DNA of 47,567 nucleotides, taken from the NCBI RefSeq assembly GCF_001411475.1, contig NZ_LLWH01000135.1, forward strand, positions 1 through 47,567, written 5' to 3'. Positions 23,936 through 32,100 of this stretch are shown here, one piece after another. The stretch's first letter is position 1, and each line of letters opens with the position of its first letter. The stretch is from Pseudomonas endophytica (GTDB taxonomy: Bacteria > Pseudomonadota > Gammaproteobacteria > Pseudomonadales > Pseudomonadaceae). The translations under genes were made by a program, and so were the position numbers. The notes below the pieces were generated by a model, which saw only the letters and a program-made list of their open reading frames with translations, was not told where the DNA came from and searched no databases.

Positions 23936-24277
23936 TTAATACCCTTGAGATTGCTGAGCGTTCTGACACACAGTGAGTTGCTCATTAATATTGCCGTACA
24001 GCGTGCGAGTCTCTAATGACTGCACCGTTTGAGTCTCGGCATAATCTATTTGAATTGCATCAAGTTTGGCTTTGCTGACAGTCATTTGTACAATGCAGCG
24101 GTTCACGTTATCCGACATTAAAAGCTGCGTATAAGACGTTTCAATGGGTGCAATACTTCGCGCCGCAACAAGCTGTTTAATAGCGTCGATCTTTTCTTGT
24201 GCCACGGTATTCTTATCAGCCTCGCAGCCCGTCAGTACTAACACCATGACAACACCTACAACAGAATGCTTGATCAC
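23936..24277 (-). CDS. Small lipoprotein of unknown function
   Basis: A 113-residue protein with a bacterial lipoprotein signal: MIKHSVVGVVMVLVLTGC, with the lipobox LVLTGC and lipidation at C18. The frame is open upstream to 24319, but the GTG at 24277 has AGGGG seven bases before it and yields a signal peptide of normal length; the upstream ATG would add 14 polar residues ahead of it. The mature part is helical, with two further cysteines (in NRCIVQM and TVCQNAQQ) that could form a disulfide, and no domain I recognise. The Glu after the lipidated Cys makes outer-membrane sorting likely. Transcription is in the same direction as the YetF-like gene downstream. Confidence 0.65.
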   Translation of the reverse strand: MIKHSVVGVVMVLVLTGCEADKNTVAQEKIDAIKQLVAARSIAPIETSYTQLLMSDNVNRCIVQMTVSKAKLDAIQIDYAETQTVQSLETRTLYGNINEQLTVCQNAQQSQGY

Positions 24278-24596
24278 TTTTAGACCCCTGACGCTATTAA
24301 GGGAACCGATCTTCATCATGTGTACCGCTTATCAGGACATCCTCGTTAACCGCCGTAGCCTCTGTGACCGCACATGGATCGCACCGACAACGGACATCGA
24401 GGAATGCGTCCTCAGGTTTAATGCCTCAACATAAAGCACTTGGATGACACTATTAATGCGTGAAGCGTGTGACTTATCTATCGAAGCCTCTGTACGCAAA
24501 GACCCCGCCTAAGCGCAGAGCCTTTGAGTCAAATGCAAATACTGCGCCATGGCACCGCCAATCTGAAACCCGGCGGCTATTACGCAACGTTTTAAA
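24278..24596. other. Intergenic stretch without recognisable gene
   Basis: These 319 bases separate the lipoprotein start from the DUF2986 gene end. Short open frames on both strands show no family character or ribosome sites. Promoter elements for the lipoprotein are presumably here, but none stands out. Confidence 0.5.
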
Positions 24597-24758
24597 TCAG
24601 CTTTCAACCACTGCGCTTGGGGCCTCAGCAGCTTCAGTTGCCAACTTCACACGATCAGCTTTGCTGATGTAAGTGGACTTTTTTTTCGGTGCCAATTTGG
24701 CACTGGCCTTCTTTGCATGGGCTTTGAGTAGCTGTTGTATTTTTTTACGGCGATTCAT
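24597..24758 (-). CDS. DUF2986-family lysine-rich micro-protein
   Basis: A 53-residue, strongly basic protein that reads MNRRKKIQQLLKAH..., then KKASAKLAPKKKSTYISKAD and an Ala/Glu-rich acidic tail. The pattern MNRRKKI-x-x-x-LKA-x-AKKA-x-AKLAPKxK-x-x-YISKAD is that of the DUF2986 family, found in many gammaproteobacteria and without known function. The basic N-terminal two-thirds and acidic tail would suit nucleic-acid or ribosome contact, which is speculation. The start is the ATG at 24758; no strong ribosome site was seen before it. It stands alone on the minus strand between the VOC gene and the lipoprotein gene. Confidence 0.8.
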   Translation of the reverse strand: MNRRKKIQQLLKAHAKKASAKLAPKKKSTYISKADRVKLATEAAEAPSAVVES

Positions 24759-24855
24759 CTTCGGACACTCAGTTTGTAAGCATTTGAATCATATCAGTTT
24801 GAAGCCGCAAGCCGGTTAAAGGCTCGTTGTGTGCCGCTAACCGGGTGAGCCAAAT

Positions 24856-25212
24856 CTACTCTTGGTGTGTCCAAACCGCCAGTTCATAGCCATCAGGATC
24901 GACAAAGTGAAAGCGCCGTCCTCCGGGAAACGAAAACGTTTCACGGCTGATCACAGCGCCTAAGTCTTTGAGACCTTTTTGGGTCACCTCAAGCTCATCC
25001 GCATAGATAATGACCAGAGGGCCGCCGGGTTGTACGGGCTCTCCAGTCGTGAAGCCACCCGTCAAACGGCCGTCCGTGAACTCTGTGTAGGCAGGGCCGT
25101 AATCAACAAATGTCCAGCCAAATGCACTCCCATAGAAGGCTTTGCTGCGTTCAATATTGCTCACATTAAACTCAAGATTGTCGATCTGCCGGTCTTTACG
25201 ACTTGCGCTCAT
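24856..25212 (-). CDS. VOC-family (glyoxalase/bleomycin-resistance fold) protein
   Basis: A 118-residue vicinal-oxygen-chelate protein made of two beta-alpha-beta-beta-beta halves: FNVSNIERSKAFYGSAFGW at the start and the closing GRRFHFVDPDGYELAVW. The C-terminal PDGYELAVW motif carries the conserved glutamate metal ligand. The enzyme activity, if any, is unknown. GGGAG precedes the ATG. It follows the CoA-transferase gene by 28 bases on the same strand, so the two may form an operon. Confidence 0.88.
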   Translation of the reverse strand: MSASRKDRQIDNLEFNVSNIERSKAFYGSAFGWTFVDYGPAYTEFTDGRLTGGFTTGEPVQPGGPLVIIYADELEVTQKGLKDLGAVISRETFSFPGGRRFHFVDPDGYELAVWTHQE

Positions 25213-25240
25213 AAAACTCCCTCACTGTCATTTGAAATGA

Positions 25241-26608
25241 CTACCAATGTGCCGTGTCTGAACCCAGTTCATGTGCCGGTAAGGTCCACTGCGCCTCACA
25301 ACCCTTGATTCGGATTGGCCAAGCAAGACGTCGTGCCTCGCCCCACGCAGTGTGCTCCAGAGCGGATGCTGTATCAGCCTGCGCCTCAACCGCGAATACG
25401 GGGCAACGGCCCTGCAAACCAGAGTCCAGCAATAACTGCGCCGTGCGCGCCAATGACAGCCGGGCGTGTAGCGCGGTACTGGAATGCCAGCGCTCGGTGA
25501 TGCCGACAATGGCGGCGGCAGCCATTAGATAACCGGTTGCGTGGTCCAGCGCTTGAACCGCAAGCGGCACAGGCTGCTGCGCATGCGCTTGCTGCATCCC
25601 GGTGTGCGCAATACCGCTGCTCATCTGCACCAAGCTGTCAAAGCCGCGCCGATTACGCCAAGGCCCCGTCCAACCATAAGCATTGAGGCTGATATCAATT
25701 AAGTGCGGATTGATTTGCTGCCTGACTGCACTGCCCAAACCCAGGTTTTGCAGAGCATCGGCGCGGTACCCATGGACAATGACATCGGCTGAAGCCAGCA
25801 ACTGCTTGAACGTTTGCAGAGCAGCCGGATCACGCAAGTTCATGCGCACTAGACGCTTACCCAGTGTGACTTCTGGCACAACACCGGGCTCGTTCCAGTC
25901 TGGCGAGTCGATACGCAGCACCTGTGCGCCATAGGCCGCCAGACAACGTGTGGCAATAGGCCCGGCCAATACTCGGGTCAAATCCAGCACCTTGATCCCG
26001 GCAAGCGGACGAGCTGGATCAACGGCGTGGGGCGAGACGTTGACGCTCGCTCGTCTGTCTATATGGATCAACGGCTCGTCAGCGACAGCACGCCCTTGCG
26101 GATGCTGCGACCACTGTTCTGGCGAGCGCATCTGTGCGGCGCACCCTGCGGCCTCTACGATTGTAGATTCAAGCGCGAGCTTGTCCCACAGGGCAACAGC
26201 CTTCGCCATGCTGGGTTTATCAGCGTGCGCCCCCAAAATACGTTCGGCGGCTAAACGATGATGAGGCGCATTGGTGTGCAAACGGATCCAGCCATCCTTA
26301 GTCCTGTAGTCGCCAGCTACAGCATCCCAAAGACTCGGCACCTGCCAGCCTGATGGGCGTAAAGAGCTGCTGAACCAGAACGAGGCCAATCGACGGTCAA
26401 CCTCTACGGTTTCGATTGACTTGCCGCTGCTCAACGCCCGCAGCTTGGCGATTGATAACGCTACGGCGGCCATTGAAGCGCTGGCCAGTTCAGTCACACG
26501 ATAAGCCGAGGGTAATGCGCCTTCAGTGGTCAGCGTGACCCGCTGACACTCATCGACATCACCGCCAAGAGCGGTCCATACAGCATGAAATATCGCGGGC
26601 TGGGTCAT
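25241..26608 (-). CDS. Class III CoA-transferase (CaiB/BaiF family), rearranged halves
   Basis: A 455-residue protein built from CaiB-fold segments in unusual order. The C-terminal half (about 205-395) holds the normal family N-terminus, PLAGIKVLDLTRVLAGPIATRCLAAYGAQVLRID, and then the RGFDSLVQMSSGIAHTG and ALDHATGY segments, where D355 aligns with the catalytic Asp. The N-terminal half (about 30-140) instead holds a second helical segment (VTELASASMAAVALSIAKLR, without the Asp) and the TKDGWIRLHTN element that normally lies near the C-terminus. It should transfer CoA between carboxylic acids, substrate unknown. The ATG at 26608 is preferred; a GTG at 26623 is possible. It is probably co-transcribed with the VOC gene. 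Confidence 0.85.
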   Translation of the reverse strand: MTQPAIFHAVWTALGGDVDECQRVTLTTEGALPSAYRVTELASASMAAVALSIAKLRALSSGKSIETVEVDRRLASFWFSSSLRPSGWQVPSLWDAVAGDYRTKDGWIRLHTNAPHHRLAAERILGAHADKPSMAKAVALWDKLALESTIVEAAGCAAQMRSPEQWSQHPQGRAVADEPLIHIDRRASVNVSPHAVDPARPLAGIKVLDLTRVLAGPIATRCLAAYGAQVLRIDSPDWNEPGVVPEVTLGKRLVRMNLRDPAALQTFKQLLASADVIVHGYRADALQNLGLGSAVRQQINPHLIDISLNAYGWTGPWRNRRGFDSLVQMSSGIAHTGMQQAHAQQPVPLAVQALDHATGYLMAAAAIVGITERWHSSTALHARLSLARTAQLLLDSGLQGRCPVFAVEAQADTASALEHTAWGEARRLAWPIRIKGCEAQWTLPAHELGSDTAHW

Positions 26609-26662
26609 GGGCTCTGCACTCACGTTACGTTGGAGTCAGCGACTATAAGCGGGTCAAGATTA

Positions 26663-26678
26663 AGATCAACCTTGATCT
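26663..26678. promoter_or_regulatory. Palindromic operator candidate upstream of CoA-transferase
   Basis: AGATCAA-CC-TTGATCT is a perfect 16-base palindrome, 55 bases upstream of the CoA-transferase ATG and within the 190-base region divergent to the TrmK gene. Position and symmetry suit a repressor or activator site for the CoA-transferase/VOC unit. The regulator is not encoded nearby. Confidence 0.45.
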
Positions 26679-26801
26679 GAATTAAACGCCATGGGCCAAG
26701 CGCGTCGATGGCCCTCTGTGAGAAAATCGCCATTTTTGCGCAGCGCGTGCGTTAGATGATGAGTCTTGAGTACCGCATGAGCTGCTGATAAGGAACGGCC
26801 G

Positions 26802-27497
26802 TTGAACCCACACACATTATCCCTGCGCCTAGAGCGCGTGGCAGCACAGGTGCCTGCCGGAGCGCGGCTGGCGGATATTGGCTCAGACCATGCCTATTTG
26901 CCGGTGGCGCTCATGCGCCGTGATGCGATCTCGACGGCAGTGGCAGGCGAAGTCGCCTTGACGCCCTTTCACGCCGCGCAGCGCACGGTGCGCGATAACC
27001 AACTGCAATCGCAGATTAGCGTCCGCCAGGCGAATGGCCTGGCAGCCATTAACGCCAGTGACAAGATCACGGCTATCAGTCTGTGCGGGATGGGTGGCGA
27101 AACCATTCGCGACATTCTTGACCGTGGTCAAGCACACCTGAGCGGTCAAGAGCGTTTGATCTTGCAGCCCAATGGCGGCGAACAACCCCTGCGTCAATGG
27201 CTGATGGAAAACCATTACCGCATCCTCTTTGAAGAGGTCCTGCGCGAGAACCGCTTCTTCTACGAAATCATCGTTGCCGAGCGTACCGGACCCGTCACCT
27301 ACAGCGCCGAAGAGCTGTACTTCGGCCCGTTGCTATTACAGAGCCGCAGCCCCATGTTCTTGGCCAAATGGCAACGTTTGCTCAGGGAGCGACAAAAAAC
27401 CTTGAGCCAACTGACCGGAGCACGACAGGCCGTGCCCGAGCAAAAAGTCCAAGACGTCGCTCGACAAATACGCTTGATCACCGAGCTGCTGGCTTAA
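26802..27497 (+). CDS. trmK-like: tRNA (adenine(22)-N1)-methyltransferase, TrmK family
   Basis: A 231-residue SAM-dependent methyltransferase of the TrmK/YqfN (DUF633) family. The SAM-binding motif is RLADIGSDHAYLPV (about 21-34), the acidic residue of strand 2 is in AGEVALTPFHAA, and the family signature ISLCGMGGETIRDIL (about 90-104) precedes LILQPNGGEQPLRQWL, unique to this family. It methylates N1 of A22 in tRNA in Bacillus; activity here is by homology. The start is TTG at 26802, supported by AAGGAA six bases upstream and by the lack of any other start before the conserved LSLRLERVA helix. Confidence 0.9.
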   Translation: MNPHTLSLRLERVAAQVPAGARLADIGSDHAYLPVALMRRDAISTAVAGEVALTPFHAAQRTVRDNQLQSQISVRQANGLAAINASDKITAISLCGMGGETIRDILDRGQAHLSGQERLILQPNGGEQPLRQWLMENHYRILFEEVLRENRFFYEIIVAERTGPVTYSAEELYFGPLLLQSRSPMFLAKWQRLLRERQKTLSQLTGARQAVPEQKVQDVARQIRLITELLA

Positions 27498-27512
27498 GGA
27501 CTCGTCATTTCT

Positions 27513-28352
27513 TCAGTCCAGATCAGAAGCCTGGTGGCGTTCCGGAACTTGGCTGGCCTCATCGCCCCACGTCCGGTTAACCCTTAACCCACGAATCACG
27601 GCCGGGCGATTAGCAATGTCTTCAGCCCAACGTTGCACATGGGTGTATTCGTGGGCTGACAGAAACTCAGCGGCCGAGTACACCGTGTTGCGCACCACTT
27701 GCCCGTACCAAGACCAGATCGCGATGTCGGCGATGGTGTAGGTGTCACCGGCCAAATAAGCGCTTTGCGCTAAACGGCGGTCCAGTACATCCAGCTGCCG
27801 TTTAGCTTCCATGGTGAAGCGGTTGATCGGGTACTCAAGCTTTTGCGGCGCGTACACATAGAAATGCCCGAAACCGCCGCCCAAAAAGGGTGCCGCGCCC
27901 ATCTGCCAGAACAGCCAGTTAAGGGTTTCGGTGCGCCCCGCCCGATCGGTCGGGAGTAAAGCCCCGAATTTTTCGGCGAGATACAGCAGGATTGAGCCCG
28001 ACTCAAACACCCGGATAGCCGGCTCTTCACTGCGGTCCAGTAGCGCTGGAATCTTGGAATTGGGGTTGATATCAACAAAACCACTGGAAAACTGATCCCC
28101 TTCGCCGATACGAATCAGCCAAGCATCGTACTCAGCGCCGGTGTGCCCCAGCGCCAGCAACTCTTCCAGCATGATGGTGACCTTCACCCCATTGGGCGTG
28201 GCCAGCGAATACAGCTGCAAGGGTTGCTTGCCGACCGGCAGTTCTTTGGCATGGGTAGGCCCAGCTACAGGGCGATTGATACTTGCAAAATGGCCGCCAG
28301 AAGGCGCGTCGTTTGTCCAGACTTTAGGCGGAACGTAGGCTGAGTTGCTCAA
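27513..28352 (-). CDS. yghU: Glutathione-dependent disulfide-bond oxidoreductase YghU
   Basis: A 279-residue glutathione S-transferase-fold protein of the YghU/YfcG class. The thioredoxin-like N-terminal domain (about 45-130) has LQLYSLATPNGVKVTIMLEELLALG, NPNSKIPAL and FESGSILLYLAEKFG. The all-helical C-terminal domain includes APFLGGGFGHFYVYAP and YTIADIAIWSW. The whole length tracks E. coli YghU, including the INRPVAGPTHAKELPVGK lead. It reduces disulfides with glutathione in the cytoplasm. The start is TTG at 28352 (reading SNSAYVPPKVW), with GAGG eight bases upstream; the open frame to 28535 has no family similarity. It is convergent with trmK, 15 bases apart. Confidence 0.93.
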   Translation of the reverse strand: MSNSAYVPPKVWTNDAPSGGHFASINRPVAGPTHAKELPVGKQPLQLYSLATPNGVKVTIMLEELLALGHTGAEYDAWLIRIGEGDQFSSGFVDINPNSKIPALLDRSEEPAIRVFESGSILLYLAEKFGALLPTDRAGRTETLNWLFWQMGAAPFLGGGFGHFYVYAPQKLEYPINRFTMEAKRQLDVLDRRLAQSAYLAGDTYTIADIAIWSWYGQVVRNTVYSAAEFLSAHEYTHVQRWAEDIANRPAVIRGLRVNRTWGDEASQVPERHQASDLD

Positions 28353-28500
28353 GAGACGGACCTCATCGGTTGTGTATTGAGATAACCAGAACCCAGATGA
28401 ACGTTGGGCTCGTTGCCCACAGCACACCACAGTCAGGCACTGAATGCCACCCTGCTCCCATAGACCAACCCTGATTAATGCGTTGCCTACTGCAAAGCGC

Positions 28501-28968
28501 TCACTCGATTGATGGACGAGCATTAGGGTCTGCAATCAAGCTCTTTTCTAAGCGAATGTCGCCTTCTGGCAAACGCTCCACCGGCGTCCAGCCGAGCGCC
28601 CGATAGAAGCCATAGGCGCGACTGGCTTCAGCGGTTTCCAGCCATATCGTTGGGTAACGTTCAAATAGAAACGTCTGCGCCTTGTCCATCAGTTGACGCC
28701 CCAGCCCGCGCCCTTCGTATTCGGGTAATACGAAGGCGGCAAAGACACACCCCTCTTGCAGATCCGCCATCGAAAAACCTGCGCGAACACCCTCGACTTC
28801 GGCGATCCAAATACAAGGCGCTTGTGCAATCGCTTCACGTATAGCATCGGGGGTGATACCCATTCCAGTGAGTTGCTCGCGTGACAGGTGGTTTTCTTTA
28901 ACACGGGTTCGAATATCAAAAATGCTGTCGATATCATCGAACTGGGCGACTCTTAGGCTTATTTGCAT
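28501..28968 (-). CDS. GNAT-family N-acetyltransferase
   Basis: A 155-residue acetyltransferase. The acetyl-CoA binding motif A is VLPEYEGRGLGRQLMDKAQ (about 85-103), with the R/Q-x-x-G-x-G loop intact. Motif B is WLETAEASRAYGFYRALGWTP. The N-terminal VAQFDDIDSIFDIRTRV is also typical. The acceptor is unknown. The ATG at 28968 has AGGAGAGAGA upstream; the longer frame to 29040 is rejected. It ends about 150 bases upstream of the YghU start on the same strand and is divergent from the toxin-like gene at 29111. Confidence 0.88.
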   Translation of the reverse strand: MQISLRVAQFDDIDSIFDIRTRVKENHLSREQLTGMGITPDAIREAIAQAPCIWIAEVEGVRAGFSMADLQEGCVFAAFVLPEYEGRGLGRQLMDKAQTFLFERYPTIWLETAEASRAYGFYRALGWTPVERLPEGDIRLEKSLIADPNARPSIE

Positions 28969-29110
28969 CACGTCTCTCTCCTTTTTTAAACGTCTATGAT
29001 CCACTCGGCCTAACATGGCTAACTCAAGTGCCGGCGTCATTTACCTACAGCAATCGCCTCGATGGATCTGTGTAGCGTTCTCTTCTTGCCGTTCATTTCC
29101 AGGAGAAAAC

Positions 29111-32100
29111 ATGCTCACTTCCAACTCGACTTACTCTTCTACCGAGGCTCAGCAATTGCTGAGTTTGCAACAATTAGTTGACTATCAGAAGGCGTTAAAA
29201 CAACTGCTCGATGAGTTGCCTAAAGCTGACAAGACGCTGCTGAACTTGCTTGAGGCTGAGGTTCAGCACGCATTCCCCAAACATCCCTTACCCATCGCCC
29301 TCGACGCGGTGCATTACGAAGAAAGCATTCACCTAACTCTCCCTGTCGGCTCAACCCTGGTCGAGTTGCCTCGCCCCGCCACCCCCAACCTACTCACCAG
29401 CCTTTTCAACAACAAACCTTGGGGGGCAGAACACTTCGACGCCCCCAACCGCGTCTATCGCTATGTCACAAAAACCATTTATGACGATGTGAATCCAGCC
29501 AATCCTACCCTAAAGCGCACCGTCCATCTTACAACCGTCAGCACACCCGCCTTCGAGCAGTTCATGGATGACTTAATCCGCAGGCCAGATCTCGTCTTTG
29601 TGCAGCAAGTGGACAGCTTCTGGGATGAGGTTTTTGCTCCAAACCACTCACTCACACGTTCCCAGTGGCTGGCGGAGCATTTTGGCAAGGCTCTGCAAGC
29701 AGAGGCTACTTTACGCGTCGCTGATAAAACCCTCGATGCGCAGAGCAAAGCCCTGCTCAACATAATCATCGACGCGCCCTCAGAGCAAAATCGCGCACAC
29801 CTGCCTATCCATCAAAGACCCGCCGCTTTTTCTGTGTCCCTCAAAGGTCAAAAACAGGCAACAGATATGCCTTTGGCCGGGGTCTTCATTGTTTCAAGCA
29901 AAACCCCTACGGGTGATGTGAGTGCGAAAACCGACTTGGGCAGCGTTGTACTTTTTACACCCGACAAGGGCATTGATGCCTACACCTCATTGCAATCGCT
30001 TGATCGAGCGTTGCGCACACGTTTCACTGATTCGCAAGCGCACGATGGGCTACTGAGAACAATTAGTTGGCAAGATCAGTCCCGCGCTCAGGATTATCAG
30101 AAAAAAAATCCGGATTTTAGCTACAGACTCATTCAGGGTTCTCTCTTCGAAGATAGCGTGCAGGCTCTGCTAACCCTGCAAAAACAGGACATCGAACAGG
30201 GATGGCGTCAATTGCCCCGGCATGAGGTCAGCCTCAAAGAGGTTAACGAGCTGTTCAACCGTTTGGCGCATATTGGCTCACTTCTGGATATCAGCAGACG
30301 GCTGCTCGATCGCAGCAGACGTTACGTCAAAGCCAATATGCCCGCGTGGTACCAGACCGCGAGCATCGAGAGCAGGCAAGCGCTGGACAGCTTGATTAAA
30401 GCCGAACAGCTTTCAAATAAGGCACTCGCCAAGCTGTTCAAAACCGTCAATCTTCCCTCCCTGAAGATGTTCGCCCGTGATGAACTGACTCGACAATTGG
30501 CCGCCGATTATCCGGGCAGAGTCATTGATCCTGACATCGTGAAAGTCGACATAATCCACAGCCTCAATCCTGCCAGCCTCGGAGGCGGTATTGGGCCTGA
30601 TCACGTCCCCCCCACTGACGAGCCAACCACACGACCAAGCCAAACAATCACCTTGTCACTGACCGAACTAGCATTGCGTAACATCGACCCATGGAGTTTC
30701 AGCTTTTACAAGGTTTTCACCGGCGAAAGAACCGAAATATCTGCCAGCTTTAAAGAAGCTTCAGGGCAGTTAACGGTGTTCAATGAACGCTACCTTAAGT
30801 CGCTTGTTCAACGATCAGACGTGAGCACGGGTTACGACCAACTGCTGCAAAAGCAGTTACTCACCAACGGCTCAGCCTTGCGTAAAGCATGGGCTGAAGC
30901 AAACCGCGCCAGTATGAGGAGTTCCGCACTGATAGCGCGCCTAGACACCGGGAGTTTGCTACCACACCCCGAGCAACGTGGCTATCAATGGCTCCAGGCT
31001 ATTAACGAGGCCGACACCCTGAGCAATCCCAAGACCGTTGGGGGACACAAAATCGTCGCGAGCTCGTTAGTGATTGCCAATTCCGCCCAAACCCGAAACG
31101 GCTATGACCTTAATGATGTACTCATGATCAGCGTCGAAGAACGCCATCCCATTTCCAATGTCATCCTCTACACCCCGGCAGCTCCCGACGATCAACCCTT
31201 CAGGGAGTTTCCTAACCTCCAAGCAATGCAGCACTTTCTCAAACAACAGTGGGCCGAATCCACTGACTGGCGACGCTATGTGACTCAACGCCTTACCAAA
31301 GCCGGGCAGACGGCACTGACTGAACGCACCAAGTTAGTTCGCGAACTGATTTTTCATGCAAGAAGCAGGGTCACTAATCCATTTGAAACCATCTTTTACT
31401 TCGCTATAAACGCGCCCCTTCACGAGACCTTGTACGAACAAAAAGTCTCAACACTGCGGTACAACGCAGATCATGACTCAACCAGCAACGCTGAGGTCGC
31501 AGAACAATCACTCTGGAACAAAATCATGTTCGGCAGCGATCTGGCGTTTGACCTGATTCCGTTTTTGCCTATCGCGACCACATTCAAAACCATACGCAGC
31601 ATCAACAAGGTATTTTTGCTACTCAAACAAGTGGGCAATTCAAAATCTACTGCCAAAGCGTTGTGGTCTATCACCGGCGCCCGCCATCGCCCTCGGTTGG
31701 CGCCTAGGCTCGGAGTTCTCCCGCCAGTGCGGCCAGCCCCTGATTTGTCTGGCCTTGAGGTGCAGGTACGCGAAACAGATCTAACACCGATCAACAGCAA
31801 TCTGCTGCAAAGCAAGCGCAGTGCGCAGCAATACGTCTTGATCCGCGGCAAGTACTATCTGACTGATGTAGCTCAGGGCAATCGCTTTATTTACCCGCCC
31901 GCCCCAACCCTGCAAAGCCTGCGTTACCCACTGGTTAGAGACTCAGAGCAGGGACTCTGGCGCGCAGCCCCCCCGCCAAGACTTCGAGGAGGTATGGACC
32001 CAATAGAAAAAGGCCCGTCAGAGACCACCTACCAAGACTATGAACTGTCGGTAGCTGATCGTGCAGCACTGCCTACGCTTAACTTGGCCCCCCCTGGCAC

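Noticed and set aside
23763..23969. 68-codon minus-strand frame between the YetF-like and lipoprotein genes
   Set aside because: Overlaps the lipoprotein end, has no ribosome site and no family character.
24460..24672. 70-codon plus-strand frame
   Set aside because: Antisense to the DUF2986 gene for part of its length and without any recognisable motif.
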